This document shows, piece by piece, positions 49,385 through 58,132 of a DNA stretch of 64,000 nucleotides. Under the pieces are notes generated by a model that was not told where the DNA came from, searched no databases, and was given only the letters and a program-made list of their open reading frames with translations. Source of the DNA: Leifsonia sp. CL147 (lineage in GTDB: Bacteria; Actinomycetota; Actinomycetes; Actinomycetales; Microbacteriaceae); NCBI RefSeq assembly GCF_900114565.1, contig NZ_FOTM01000003.1:156674-220673 (forward strand), given 5' to 3'. The translations under genes were made by a program, and so were the position numbers. Numbering within the stretch: the first letter of the stretch is position 1; every line of letters starts with the position of its first letter.

Positions 49385-52300
49385 GTGAGTTCACCAGCTG
49401 CAGTCCGACCCGCAGGCCGCCGTCGCGCGGCCATCTGGATCACTCTCGGGGTGATCGTCGCGGTGGTCATCCTGTTCTTCGTGTTCGCCGGGCTCTACGC
49501 CGACGTCCTCTGGTACGACCAGATCGGCTTCCTCAACGTGCTCACCACGCAGTGGTTCGCCGGGATCGCGATGTTCTTCATCGGGTTCTTCGGGATGGCC
49601 CTCCCGGTATGGCTGGCCATCCTGCTCGCGTACCGCCTGCGGCCGGTGTACGCCAAGCTCAACGCTCAGCTCGACCGCTATCAGCAGGTCATCGAACCGC
49701 TGCGCCGCCTGTCGATGTACGGCATCCCGATCGTGTTCGGGATCTTCGCCGGCGTCTCGACCGCCAGCCGGTGGCAGACGGCGGCGCTGTGGCTGAACGG
49801 CACCTCCTACGGCAAGACCGACCCGCTGTTCCACCTCGACATCGGCTTCTACCTGTTCGCGCTGCCCTTCTATCGCAGCGCAGTGGGCTTCGCATCGGCC
49901 GTGGTCCTCATCGCGCTCCTCGCGACCCTCGCCACCTGCTATCTCTACGGCTCGATCCGCGTGACCGGGCGCGAGGTGCGTATCTCGCGTTCCGCGCGCG
50001 TCCAGGTCTCGATCGTCGCGGCTCTCTACCTGCTGCTGCAGGGCGTGAGCATCTGGCTCGACCGCTATGCGACAGTCACGGACTCCAACGTCAACGACAT
50101 GATAAATGGCGCCGCATACACCGACGTCAACGCGACCATTCCGGGGCGGGCGGTGCTCGCCGGCGCGGCCGTGATCGTCGCGCTGCTGTTCGTCGTGACC
50201 GCGTTCGCCGGCCGCTGGCGCTTCCCGATCGTCGGAACGGCGATGCTCATCGTCGCCGCGCTCGTCGTCGGCGCCATCCTCCCGTGGGTGGTGCAGCGCT
50301 TCCAGGTCGACCCCAGCCAGAAGACGCTCGAGACGCCCTATGTGCAGAAGGGCATCGACTTCACGCGCGAGGCCTATGGGCTGAGCGACATCGACACCAT
50401 CCCGTACAACGCGAAGACCACGGCGGAGCAGGGCGCCTTGCGACAGGATGCGCAGACGACCGCGCAGATCCGCATCATCGACCCGGCGGTGATCAGTCCG
50501 TCGTTCCGTCAGCTGCAGCAGTTCCGGCAGTACTACGCGTTCCCGGACAAGCTCAACGTCGACCGCTACGAGAAGAACGGTACGCAGCAGGATGCCGTGG
50601 TCGCCGTCCGCGAGCTGCAGCAGTCCGGCCTCGGCACCGCGCGCAACTGGTTCAACGACACCGTGGTGTACACGCACGGCTACGGACTGGTCGCCGCCTA
50701 CGGCAACCAGCGCTCGCCCGACGGCCAGCCGGTCTTCATGGAGTCCGGCATCCCGACCAGCGGGACGCTCGGCGCCTATCAGCCGCGCATCTACTTCGGC
50801 GAGCAGTCGCCCACCTATTCGATCGTCGGAGCACCGAAGGGCACCAAGCCGGTCGAGCTCGACTACCCGGGCGGAGCGAACGGCGCGCAGCAGACGTACA
50901 CGACCTTCAGCGGCAACGGCGGTCCCAAGCTGGACAACGTCTTCAAGCGGCTGGTCTACGCGCTGAAGTTCCAGGACGAGCAGATCGTGCTCTCCGACGC
51001 CGTCAACAACGACTCGCAGATCCTCTACGACCGCGACCCGATCAAGCGCGTGCAGAAGGTCGCTCCCTACCTCACCCTCGACTCGCAGGCGTATCCCGCC
51101 GTGGTGGATGGACGGGTCAAGTGGATCGTCGACGGCTACACCACGAGCGACCAGTTCCCGTACTCGCACGTCGGCAGCCTGAGCGACGCGACCGCGGACA
51201 AGGACACTCCGAAGCCGGCCTACGCTTTCGACGACATCAACTACATCCGCAACTCGGTCAAGGCCACGGTCGACGCCTACGACGGCTCGGTCACGCTCTA
51301 TGCCTGGGATGCCAACGATCCGGTGCTCAAGACCTGGGAGAAGGTGTTCCCCGCGACCGTCAAGCCGGTGAGCGACATGAGCGCGCAGCTGATGAGTCAC
51401 GTGCGTTACCCCTCCGACCTGTTCAAGGTGCAGCGCGCGGTGCTCGGCCAGTACCACGTCAGCGACGCCGGCTCGTTCTACTCGCGCGAGGACGCCTGGA
51501 CGACGCCCAACGACCCGACGTCGTCCTCGGGCAACCCGGCGCTGCAGCCCCCGTACTACCTGACGATGAAGATGCCCGGGCAGGACGCCCCGGCGTTCTC
51601 GCTGTATTCGACGTTCATCCCGCAGGGGACCAGCGAATCCAGTCGTTCGGTGCTCAAGGGCTACCTGGCGGTGGATGCCGACGCCGGCTCGACGAAGGGC
51701 AAGATCTCGTCCGGCTACGGCAAGCTCAGGCTCCTGCAACTGCCGTCGAGCGACACCATCCCCGGTCCCGGGCAGATGCAGAACGCCTTCGACTCCGATC
51801 CGACCGTGTCGCAAGACCTGAACCTGCTGCGGCAGGGCAAGTCCGAGGTGATCAACGGCAACCTGCTCACCCTGCCCGTGGGCGGGGGCCTGCTCTACGT
51901 GCAGCCCGTGTACGTCCGGTCCTCGGGTGAGACGAGCTATCCGCTGCTGCAGAAGGTGCTGGTCGCGTTCGGCGACAAGATCGAGTTCGAGGACACGCTC
52001 GATCAGGCCCTGGATGCGCTCTTCGGCGGAGACTCGGGCGCCTCGGCCGGCGACAACAACGTTCCCGGCACGACGCAGCCGGGCGGCGGCACGCAGACCG
52101 GCGGAGGCTCCACCGGCACGCCGTCCACCGGGAACAACGCCGCCCTGCAGCAGGCGCTGCAGCGGGCGAACCAGGCGCTGTCGGACAGCCAGGCGGCTCT
52201 CAAGAGCGGCGACTTCGCGGCCTATGGCGAGGCGCAGAAGCGCCTCCAGCAGGCGATCGCGGATGCCCTCGCGGCGGAGGGCCAGCCGGCGGCCAAGTAG
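49385..52300 (+). CDS. UPF0182 family large membrane protein
   Basis: A 971-residue protein of the UPF0182 family (Rv3193c type). The N-terminal third has seven hydrophobic helices beginning AIWITLGVIVAVVILFFVFA, with the conserved AGLYADVLWYDQIGF. The large C-terminal part is extracytoplasmic, with FAFPDKLNVDRY-like and DYPGGANGAQQTYTTFSGNG elements. It ends in a Gly/Ser/Thr-rich stretch and a helical Gln/Ala tail. Function is unestablished; association with the upstream PDZ-Lon protease is conserved in actinobacteria, suggesting a shared envelope role (inference). The start is GTG at 49385. A hairpin at 52361-52388 follows. Confidence 0.93.
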   Translation: MSSPAAVRPAGRRRAAIWITLGVIVAVVILFFVFAGLYADVLWYDQIGFLNVLTTQWFAGIAMFFIGFFGMALPVWLAILLAYRLRPVYAKLNAQLDRYQQVIEPLRRLSMYGIPIVFGIFAGVSTASRWQTAALWLNGTSYGKTDPLFHLDIGFYLFALPFYRSAVGFASAVVLIALLATLATCYLYGSIRVTGREVRISRSARVQVSIVAALYLLLQGVSIWLDRYATVTDSNVNDMINGAAYTDVNATIPGRAVLAGAAVIVALLFVVTAFAGRWRFPIVGTAMLIVAALVVGAILPWVVQRFQVDPSQKTLETPYVQKGIDFTREAYGLSDIDTIPYNAKTTAEQGALRQDAQTTAQIRIIDPAVISPSFRQLQQFRQYYAFPDKLNVDRYEKNGTQQDAVVAVRELQQSGLGTARNWFNDTVVYTHGYGLVAAYGNQRSPDGQPVFMESGIPTSGTLGAYQPRIYFGEQSPTYSIVGAPKGTKPVELDYPGGANGAQQTYTTFSGNGGPKLDNVFKRLVYALKFQDEQIVLSDAVNNDSQILYDRDPIKRVQKVAPYLTLDSQAYPAVVDGRVKWIVDGYTTSDQFPYSHVGSLSDATADKDTPKPAYAFDDINYIRNSVKATVDAYDGSVTLYAWDANDPVLKTWEKVFPATVKPVSDMSAQLMSHVRYPSDLFKVQRAVLGQYHVSDAGSFYSREDAWTTPNDPTSSSGNPALQPPYYLTMKMPGQDAPAFSLYSTFIPQGTSESSRSVLKGYLAVDADAGSTKGKISSGYGKLRLLQLPSSDTIPGPGQMQNAFDSDPTVSQDLNLLRQGKSEVINGNLLTLPVGGGLLYVQPVYVRSSGETSYPLLQKVLVAFGDKIEFEDTLDQALDALFGGDSGASAGDNNVPGTTQPGGGTQTGGGSTGTPSTGNNAALQQALQRANQALSDSQAALKSGDFAAYGEAQKRLQQAIADALAAEGQPAAK

Positions 52301-52360
52301 CAGCCGAGGAGTCGAGGAGCAGGGGAGCCGAGGAGCAGGCGGCCGAATAGCACGGGAGGC

Positions 52361-52388
52361 GGGTGACGCGTCGGCGACGACGTCACCC
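52361..52388. terminator. Hairpin between UPF0182 and the DUF2277 gene
   Basis: GGGTGACG (52361-52368) pairs with 52381-52388 around a 12-nt loop, between convergent genes. Confidence 0.5.
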
Positions 52389-52393
52389 GTCTC

Positions 52394-52690
52394 TCACGCG
52401 GAGGACGTGCGGATCCTGACCTCGCGCTCCATGCGCTTCTCGTGCCGCTGCCGGCCCTTGACCGCTTCGAGCTCCCGGCTCTTCGGCGGCGCGGTGGTCA
52501 CCAGCTGATCGAGCATCCGCCGGGTGGCCTCGGCGATCTCGTCGATCGCCTGCTCGAACGCCGGCGTGTTCGCGCGGGAGGGACGGGTCGATCCGCTGAC
52601 CTTGCGGACGAACTGGAGAGCGGCCTCCCGGACCTCATCGTCGGTGGTGGGCGGTTCGAAGTTGTGGAGGCAGCGGATGTTGCGGCACAT
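52394..52690 (-). CDS. DUF2277 family protein
   Basis: A 98-residue soluble protein with the invariant family start MCRNIRCLHNFEPPTTDDEV, then AALQFVRKVSGSTRPSRANT and AFEQAIDEIAEATRRMLDQL, and a basic C-terminus. Two Cys near the N-terminus (C2, C7) could bind a metal. Function is unknown. The start is ATG at 52688-52690, with TATCGT 6 nt upstream, so the frame's much longer upstream extension is not coding. It is convergent with UPF0182. Confidence 0.9.
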   Translation of the reverse strand: MCRNIRCLHNFEPPTTDDEVREAALQFVRKVSGSTRPSRANTPAFEQAIDEIAEATRRMLDQLVTTAPPKSRELEAVKGRQRHEKRMEREVRIRTSSA

Positions 52691-52696
52691 GCGCCG

Positions 52697-52702
52697 ACGA
52701 TA
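52697..52702 (-). promoter_or_regulatory. -10 box (TATCGT) of the DUF2277 gene
   Basis: TATCGT ends six bases before the ATG at 52690; a leaderless start is predicted. Confidence 0.55.
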
Positions 52703-52781
52703 ACCCGGATCGCCGGGGGACGCATCCCCGCCGCGCATCGGGACATTCTCTCGGATCCCTCGGGCGAAAAGCTTGCCCGAA

Positions 52782-52808
52782 CTTTGATTGTCAGCTTTAC
52801 TAACAAAC
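52782..52808. promoter_or_regulatory. Possible ROK operator upstream of the first ROK gene
   Basis: An AT-rich TTTGAT ... AACAAA imperfect dyad stands out in this GC-rich DNA, immediately before the ATG. ROK repressors often bind T/A-rich dyads of this kind; autoregulation is inferred only. Confidence 0.3.
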
Positions 52809-53999
52809 ATGGTGATCGAGCAGGGCAGACGTGACGCCGCCGACCGGGGCGCACAACTCGACGGGGGACTGGTGCCCGGACGCGCCCTCCGTCCGCGGAC
52901 CAAGGTGCTGCCCGAGCACGCCCGGGGCCACAACCGCTCGCTCGTACTGCAGTCGCTGTATCGCTCGGGGCGTGTGAGCCGGGCGGACCTCGCACGCAGC
53001 ACCGGGCTCACGCGGGTGACCATCTCGGACCTGGTGGCCGAGCTCATCGCCGAGGGCCTCGTCGTCGAGCTGGGGCAGCGCGACGACGCCCGGCCCGGAA
53101 AGCCGGCGGTACTGCTCGACGTGGACCGCTCCGCCACCCAGATCATCGGCGTCGACCTCAGCGAGCACGCCGTCTTCCGTGGAGCGGTGCTGGACATCGA
53201 CGGCCGCATCCTGGATGCGGTGGTGATCGAGCTGGCCGGCACTCGCGGACAGGACGCCACGGACAAGGTGCTGACGCTGGTCGATCGCCTCGTCGCGCTC
53301 GCCACGGCCCCGGTCCTCGGCATCGGCATCGGATCGCCGGGCATCGTGGATGCGGAGGGCACCGTCGCGGCCGCCCCCAACCTCGGCTGGGCGGACGAGC
53401 CGCTCCAACGGCTCCTCGCGCAGCGGACCGGCCTGCCGGTGTTCGTGGCGAACGACGCGAACGTGGCCGTCCTCGCCGAGCACGGATTCGCAGACGCCCA
53501 GGGCGACATGATGCTGGTCAAAGTCGGCCATGGCGTCGGCTCCGGCCTGCTCGTCGCCGGGGCCCTCGTCTTCGGCAGCCGGTTCGCCGCCGGCGAGATC
53601 GGCCAGGTCATCGTCGGCACTGATGAGGGGCCGGATGCGCCGTACGATCGCGAGCACAGCCTGGAGGCCTGGCTGGCGGTGCCGCGCTTGGAGCGGCGCC
53701 TGGCCACGGCTACGGCCGCCGGGCGCCCGGCAGAACAGGTGCTGCGCGAGGCGGGTCAGCGTCTCGGCGTGGCGCTTGCTCCCGTCGTCGGTGCGCTCAA
53801 CCTCTCCGAGCTGGTGCTCGCCGGGCCGGAGGACCTCCTCGACGGCATCGTCCTGGAGGCGTTCCGCGAGACGCTTCGCAACCGCACGATGGCGGGATTC
53901 CACTCCGGCGTCACCGTACGGATGACCAGCCAGGGCCGGGACATCGTCCTGCGCGGCTGCGTCGTCATGGTCCTATCGGCGCAGCTCGGCGTCTCCTGA
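52809..53999 (+). CDS. ROK family transcriptional regulator
   Basis: A 396-residue repressor with an N-terminal winged HTH (HNRSLVLQSLYRSGRVSRAD and LARSTGLTRVTISDLVAELI) and a sugar-kinase-like ROK domain (IIGVDLSEHAVFRGAVLDID, IGIGSPGIVDAEGTVAAAPN, FVANDANVAVLAEHGFA, VGHGVGSGLLVAG). The zinc motif C-x-C-G-x-x-x-C of ROK proteins is lost: the segment reads GTDEGPDAPYDREHSLEAWL. The effector sugar is unknown, and no transporter or sugar gene is adjacent. The start is ATG at 52809; an in-frame TTG 21 bp upstream would start within the AT-rich dyad. It ends 23 bp from the convergent second ROK gene. Confidence 0.88.
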   Translation: MVIEQGRRDAADRGAQLDGGLVPGRALRPRTKVLPEHARGHNRSLVLQSLYRSGRVSRADLARSTGLTRVTISDLVAELIAEGLVVELGQRDDARPGKPAVLLDVDRSATQIIGVDLSEHAVFRGAVLDIDGRILDAVVIELAGTRGQDATDKVLTLVDRLVALATAPVLGIGIGSPGIVDAEGTVAAAPNLGWADEPLQRLLAQRTGLPVFVANDANVAVLAEHGFADAQGDMMLVKVGHGVGSGLLVAGALVFGSRFAAGEIGQVIVGTDEGPDAPYDREHSLEAWLAVPRLERRLATATAAGRPAEQVLREAGQRLGVALAPVVGALNLSELVLAGPEDLLDGIVLEAFRETLRNRTMAGFHSGVTVRMTSQGRDIVLRGCVVMVLSAQLGVS

Positions 54000-54022
54000 G
54001 CCTCAGCGGGAAGCGATGGCGG

Positions 54023-55159
54023 TCACGGTGTCCAGGTGACACCGAGGGCCGCGGCGAGGGCGTGCTGCGCCGCGCCGCGGTACGGATGCTCCTGGGACAC
54101 CGTGGCGTAGCGGAAGCCGAGCGGCATCGCGGCGCGTACCGGACGCCGCGCGGCCTCCTCCCGGAGCCCGTCGATGAACGCCTGCCCCAGCCGTGGCGCC
54201 GCACCGCCGACAACGATGGTGGGCACGTCGAGCGCGGCTCCGACCAGCAGGAGGGCGCGCGCGAGGACACGGGCGCCCTCCGCGATCCGTTCGCGTGACT
54301 CCGGGGCGTCGGCGAGGGCCGCGAGGTCGAACGCCTCCAGGTCGGCACCGTGGGGGAGCCCGAGCATGCTCGTGACCGAGACCACGGCCTCCAGGCAGCC
54401 CCGGTTGCCGCAGGGGCAGAGCGGAGCGTCCGGCCCGAACAGCACGGGAACGTGCCCGATCTCGCCGGCGCGATGCGCGGCGCCGCTCACGACGGCGCCG
54501 TCCACCACGACGGCTGCTCCGACGCCGGTGCTCAGCGAGACGAAGAGCTGGTTCGCACCGAGGCCGCCGGACGCCCCGGAATCGGCGATCGCCTCGGCGT
54601 CGGCATCGTTGATCGGGTGGATGGGCGCCTCCACGATCCCGGCCAGCTCCCGCGCGAGGTCCAGCTCCCTCCATCCCAGCTGCACAGACTCCCGGATCAC
54701 GGTGCCGTCGACGATGCCGGGCACCTGGATGCCGACCGCGACGATGTGGGCGGTCGTCCCGGCCACGAGCGACTGCGTCACGCGTCGGAGGTCCTCCAGG
54801 GAGCCCGCTGCCGCCGGTCGTCGCGTCACCGTCAGCTCCTCGCCGAGGAGGTCGAGGACCGCTCCGCGCACGAGGCCCGGTTGGACGATCAGCGACAGGA
54901 GGACGTGACTCTCGCGGGCGACGCGCAGGGTCGTGGCTCGTTTGCCGCCCGTGCTCTCCGCACGCTCGCCTTCGATGACCAGCCCGTCCGCGATGAGCCC
55001 GGCGAGCAGGGAGGAGACGGTCGCGCTCGTGAGGCCGGTGCGCCGGGCGATCCCGGCCCGCGTCGCCGTCCCCTTGCCCGAAAGCACGAGCTGCAGCGCC
55101 GTGGTCAGATTCCGCTCGCGGACGGCGGCCTGCGTCGCCTTGCCGTGCTCGTCTGCCAC
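54023..55159 (-). CDS. ROK family transcriptional regulator (zinc motif intact)
   Basis: A 378-residue ROK protein. The N-terminal HTH is TTALQLVLSGKGTATRAGIA and TGLTSATVSSLLAGLIADGL. The ROK domain has VAVGIQVPGIVDGTVIRESV, INDADAEAIADSGASG, FVSLSTGVGAAVVVDGAVVS and the Cys motif GPDAPLCPCGNRGCLEAVVS. The ATP-site glycines are present, but kinase activity is not implied by an HTH fusion. The start is GTG at 55157-55159 with AGGGAG upstream. It converges on the other ROK gene, so the two are not an operon. The upstream 280-bp gap is AT-richer than the surroundings. Confidence 0.88.
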   Translation of the reverse strand: MADEHGKATQAAVRERNLTTALQLVLSGKGTATRAGIARRTGLTSATVSSLLAGLIADGLVIEGERAESTGGKRATTLRVARESHVLLSLIVQPGLVRGAVLDLLGEELTVTRRPAAAGSLEDLRRVTQSLVAGTTAHIVAVGIQVPGIVDGTVIRESVQLGWRELDLARELAGIVEAPIHPINDADAEAIADSGASGGLGANQLFVSLSTGVGAAVVVDGAVVSGAAHRAGEIGHVPVLFGPDAPLCPCGNRGCLEAVVSVTSMLGLPHGADLEAFDLAALADAPESRERIAEGARVLARALLLVGAALDVPTIVVGGAAPRLGQAFIDGLREEAARRPVRAAMPLGFRYATVSQEHPYRGAAQHALAAALGVTWTP

Positions 55160-55424
55160 TGTGCTGCTCCCTGGACCTGACCCTGCGCCTTCGGCTGTGT
55201 GCCGGCTCGCACGTTCACCCGCTAGATAGACGCGAATCGTGACATCTGCCGCCGACTGGTCGACGACACTGAAGCCCACGCACGGTTCACGAAAATCGCC
55301 ATCTGCATATCCTCGCATCAGGCGACGAATTCGTAGTCACCGCGGTTGTCCGGCGCATGACAGAACGTCTGCAAAAGGCACGGCCTCGGGCACGTCTGCA
55401 TCCGTCCTTCGCTGACCGGATCGG
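55160..55424. other. Non-coding gap, moderately AT-rich
   Basis: The stretch between the divergent ROK and septum-formation-like genes holds no convincing gene. TAGATAGACG near 55223-55232 could be part of the ROK promoter; nothing else was identified. Confidence 0.4.
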
Positions 55425-55430
55425 TAGGGT
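55425..55430 (+). promoter_or_regulatory. -10 box (TAGGGT) of the orphan membrane protein gene
   Basis: TAGGGT ends seven bases before ATG 55438. This argues against the in-frame start 81 bp upstream. Confidence 0.5.
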
Positions 55431-55437
55431 CTATCTC

Positions 55438-56679
55438 ATGAGTAGGCACCATCCGTCGCGTGGCGGTTCTCGAGCGTTGCGGACAGTCGTCGGCTCTCTC
55501 CTCGCAGGCGCAGCACTGGTCCTGCTCTCTGGTTTCGCATCCGGCGGCGGCTCGACGGACGCGCCTGGTTCGACACCCGGTCATCAGGTCCCCTGGGACG
55601 GGGTGAAGGTCGGAATGTGCTCGGACATCGGTTCGGGGAGTGTGCCGGACAGGGTGACGGTTCTTGACTGTGAGCAAGCGCATCGTGGCGAGTTCTATTG
55701 GGTCGGTTCACTCCCGGCCGGTCCATTTCCGGGCGACTCGGGCGCTCGCGCTGCAATGACGAAGATATGCAGCACGCACCTCCCACCAGGTCCGATCGGC
55801 TGGTTCACCTCTTTCAGTCCCAGCGAGACGGCGTGGGCGGTCGGCAATCGCCAGGGATACTGTCTTGCTTCAACAGAGCACCAAGAGCCCTACACGGGTT
55901 CGCTGGCCTCGCTCTGGATCGCTCCGTGGGTACCGCTCTATTGGGGAGACGGGGCGCTCGCTCTTGCGATGGTCGCAACGTATCTTGTGAGTGGCGCGCG
56001 ACTCTGGCGGATGGCTCCCACGAGCAGCACTCGAGCGGCTTGGATCCGTGAACTGTGGTGGTTCGTTCTTCCGGCGGTTGGAATCGTTTCAGCCGTTGTG
56101 TTTCCGAATGGCAAACGAACGTACTCGGCGCAGTCTGCACTGCCGTTTCCGGTTTCGATGACACTCTGGTTCTCGACGATGGCCGTCATCGCGACAGCAC
56201 TCCTCATTGTTCGGGCAATGAGCATGGGACGGCTCGTACGCGCCGCGAAGTCGCACCCGGAGGCTCTGGTGCTGGAGGGTGTGCGGTTGAACCTGACTGT
56301 GGCGCGGCTGCGAATGCTCGTAGATGACGGCGTGCGGACAGGCGGGCACAGGGGCACGAACCTGAAGCTGCCGTTCTGGTTTCCGCTCGTCATCACCGGC
56401 GGCGCGATCCTGATCACGACGAACGATGGGAAGACGATCACGCTCGAGCGAGAAAACATTCAGACCATAACCACCGAGTTCACCTCCGTCGACGTCGGCT
56501 CTGGCCACACGCGGTCGGCCTCCCTCATCGACATCGCGCTCAACGACCCGGAGCTCGTCATTCCACTTGCGGTCCGCTCCACCCGGTGGAACGCGTTCTT
56601 CCGGCTCACCGCGAACGCCAAAGACACTGCCATAGTGCGGAAGGAGCTCGCCGAACGCTTGGATCCCGTTCGCCTCTGA
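55438..56679 (+). CDS. Orphan membrane protein with septum-formation-like extracellular domain
   Basis: A 413-residue protein. An N-terminal hydrophobic segment (TVVGSLLAGAALVLLSGFAS) precedes an exported domain with VKVGMCSDIGSGSVPDRVTV followed by L-D-C-E-Q-A-H-R-G-E-F and C-S-T-H-L, the Cys/His pattern of the septum-formation (PF13845-like) family. Then come three hydrophobic segments (LALAMVATYLVSGARLW, WWFVLPAVGIVSAVVF, STMAVIATALLIVRAMSMG) and a cytosolic beta-rich C-terminus (ILITTNDGKTITLERENIQT) that looks like a PH/GRAM-type module. Codon use is noticeably less GC-biased than its neighbours, and it lies next to a tRNA gene, both of which fit recent acquisition. Function unknown. Confidence 0.7.
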   Translation: MSRHHPSRGGSRALRTVVGSLLAGAALVLLSGFASGGGSTDAPGSTPGHQVPWDGVKVGMCSDIGSGSVPDRVTVLDCEQAHRGEFYWVGSLPAGPFPGDSGARAAMTKICSTHLPPGPIGWFTSFSPSETAWAVGNRQGYCLASTEHQEPYTGSLASLWIAPWVPLYWGDGALALAMVATYLVSGARLWRMAPTSSTRAAWIRELWWFVLPAVGIVSAVVFPNGKRTYSAQSALPFPVSMTLWFSTMAVIATALLIVRAMSMGRLVRAAKSHPEALVLEGVRLNLTVARLRMLVDDGVRTGGHRGTNLKLPFWFPLVITGGAILITTNDGKTITLERENIQTITTEFTSVDVGSGHTRSASLIDIALNDPELVIPLAVRSTRWNAFFRLTANAKDTAIVRKELAERLDPVRL

Positions 56680-56812
56680 ACCTGCGACACTGATCGACTT
56701 CGCCATCGGCGGCGTCCCCGTCGCGCTCCTGAGCAGTACGAGATGCGCGCGGGAAACGGCAACTCATCGTGGTCGGGGGCGCCCGATCGAGTCGATCCCG
56801 GAGAGACAAAAC

Positions 56813-56850
56813 AGGCCCGGACCGGGGATTTCTCCACCGAGTCCGGGCCT
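56813..56850 (-). terminator. Terminator of the initiator tRNA gene
   Basis: A perfect 10-bp stem (AGGCCCGGAC at 56813-56822 with 56841-56850), 18-nt loop; on the minus strand it is followed by TGTTTTGTC, a U-rich tract. Confidence 0.75.
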
Positions 56851-56853
56851 TCT

Positions 56854-56930
56854 TGGTTGCGGGGGCAGGATTTGAACCTACGACCTCTGGGTTATGAGCC
56901 CAGCGAGCTACCGAGCTGCTCCACCCCGCG
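56854..56930 (-). tRNA. tRNA-Met (CAT), initiator type
   Basis: The minus strand folds as a complete 77-nt tRNA including an encoded CCA. The acceptor stem is CGCGGGG/CCCCGCA with the C1-A72 mismatch of initiators, the D arm is GAGC/GCTC, the anticodon stem is CTGGG-CTCATAA-CCCAG with the three G-C pairs typical of tRNA-fMet, and the T arm is GTAGG-TTCAAAT-CCTGC. A -10 box lies just upstream and a U-rich terminator downstream. Confidence 0.95.
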
Positions 56931-56942
56931 GCACAAGAACAA

Positions 56943-56948
56943 ACACTA
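56943..56948 (-). promoter_or_regulatory. -10 box (TAGTGT) of the initiator tRNA gene
   Basis: TAGTGT on the minus strand lies 12 bp before the tRNA 5' end, leaving a very short leader for RNase P to remove. Confidence 0.5.
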
Positions 56949-57022
56949 GCACGGGATCCTCAGGTGCATGAAATCGCGAACACGCTCTCGGGCGCGTCGC
57001 GGCCCTGGACCGGACGTCCTAC

Positions 57023-57028
57023 TAGAGT
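57023..57028 (+). promoter_or_regulatory. -10 box (TAGAGT) of the seven-gene signalling operon
   Basis: TAGAGT with a predicted start near 57035 leaves ~15 nt and GGGGA before the ATG at 57050. No other promoter-like element is seen within the operon junctions, all of which overlap. Confidence 0.5.
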
Positions 57029-57049
57029 CGATCCGAGATAGGGGATGCG

Positions 57050-58132
57050 ATGGCGAGTGCCGTGACGAAGTACCGGGTTGTCGTGGTCGAGGACGACCCG
57101 GATGTGGCCTTCTTCATGAAGACCATCCTGGAGAAGCGGGCCGACGCCGTCGCCCTGGCGGTCACGGATCCGTCGGTCGCTCTCGCCGAGATCGCCGCAT
57201 TCGAACCCGACCTCGTCATCACGGACATCGAGATGCCGGGGAAGTCCGGTCTCGAGCTGCTGACGGAGCTGCGCACCGAGTATCCCGGGATGCCGGTGGT
57301 CGTCATGACCGCCCATGTCTCGGTCGACTACGCGGTGTCGGCGCTGCGGGCGCAGGCGGACGAGTTCCTCACCAAGCCGGTGGCCTCGGCGGAGCTGGTG
57401 GCGATCGTGAACCGCCTGGCCGCCGAAGGGCGCGTGAAGCGCGCGGCCCAGCGGCAGCAGGTCGTGCTCGCGATCGGTGCGCATCCGGACGATGTGGAGA
57501 TCGGCGTCGGCGGCATCCTCGCGGCGCACCGCGAGGCCGGCAACCAGGTGGTCATCCTCACGCTCTCGCGAGGCGCACGCGGCGGCGATGCCAACAACCG
57601 TCAGCATGAATCGCTCGCCTCGGCGGAGCTCCTGGGCGCGCGGCTGTTCCTGGAGGACCTCGAGGACACGCACATCTCGGCCGCCGACCCGACCGTCGGG
57701 ATCATCGAGCGCGTGGTCGCCGAGGTGCAGCCGGACATCGTCTACACGCACTCGTCGCACGACCGGCATCAGGACCATCGCGCCGTCCACGCCGCCACGA
57801 ACGTCGCGACCCGCTCGGTCCGCACGGTCTGCTGCTTCCAGAGCCCGTCGGCCACGATCGACTTCCGCCCGACCCGGTTCGTCCCGATCGACGGGTTCAC
57901 CGAGAGCAAGCTCCAGCTCCTCGACTGCTTCCGGTCCCAGACCGAGCTGCGGACGTACCTGGAGCCGGACTTCGTGCTCGCGACCGCGCGCTACTGGTCG
58001 CGGTTCGGCGGCGGCAAGAACTGCGAGCCGCTGGAGGTGATGCGGGACACCGCGGACATCTCGATCCCCGCATCCGCCCTTCCGGCGGAGGCACGCCCGG
58101 CCGCATACCGACAGAACAGGACCGCCGAATGA
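57050..58132 (+). CDS. Response-regulator receiver fused to a PIG-L (LmbE) deacetylase
   Basis: A 360-residue two-domain protein. Residues 8-125 form a REC domain: acidic pair E14/D15 (VVVVEDDPDVAFFM), phospho-acceptor Asp59 in LVITDIEMPGKSG, Thr87 and Lys109 in FLTKPV. Residues ~137-330 are a PIG-L zinc hydrolase of the type that deacetylates N-acetylglucosamine conjugates (MshB, PIG-L): the AIGAHPDDVEIGVGG loop gives His145, Asp147, Asp148, and SSHDRHQDHRAVHAAT gives His240, Asp242, His243. There is no DNA-binding domain, so phosphorylation would control enzyme activity. The start is ATG at 57050 with GGGGA upstream. The stop overlaps the ATP-grasp start (ATGA). Confidence 0.92.
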   Translation: MASAVTKYRVVVVEDDPDVAFFMKTILEKRADAVALAVTDPSVALAEIAAFEPDLVITDIEMPGKSGLELLTELRTEYPGMPVVVMTAHVSVDYAVSALRAQADEFLTKPVASAELVAIVNRLAAEGRVKRAAQRQQVVLAIGAHPDDVEIGVGGILAAHREAGNQVVILTLSRGARGGDANNRQHESLASAELLGARLFLEDLEDTHISAADPTVGIIERVVAEVQPDIVYTHSSHDRHQDHRAVHAATNVATRSVRTVCCFQSPSATIDFRPTRFVPIDGFTESKLQLLDCFRSQTELRTYLEPDFVLATARYWSRFGGGKNCEPLEVMRDTADISIPASALPAEARPAAYRQNRTAE

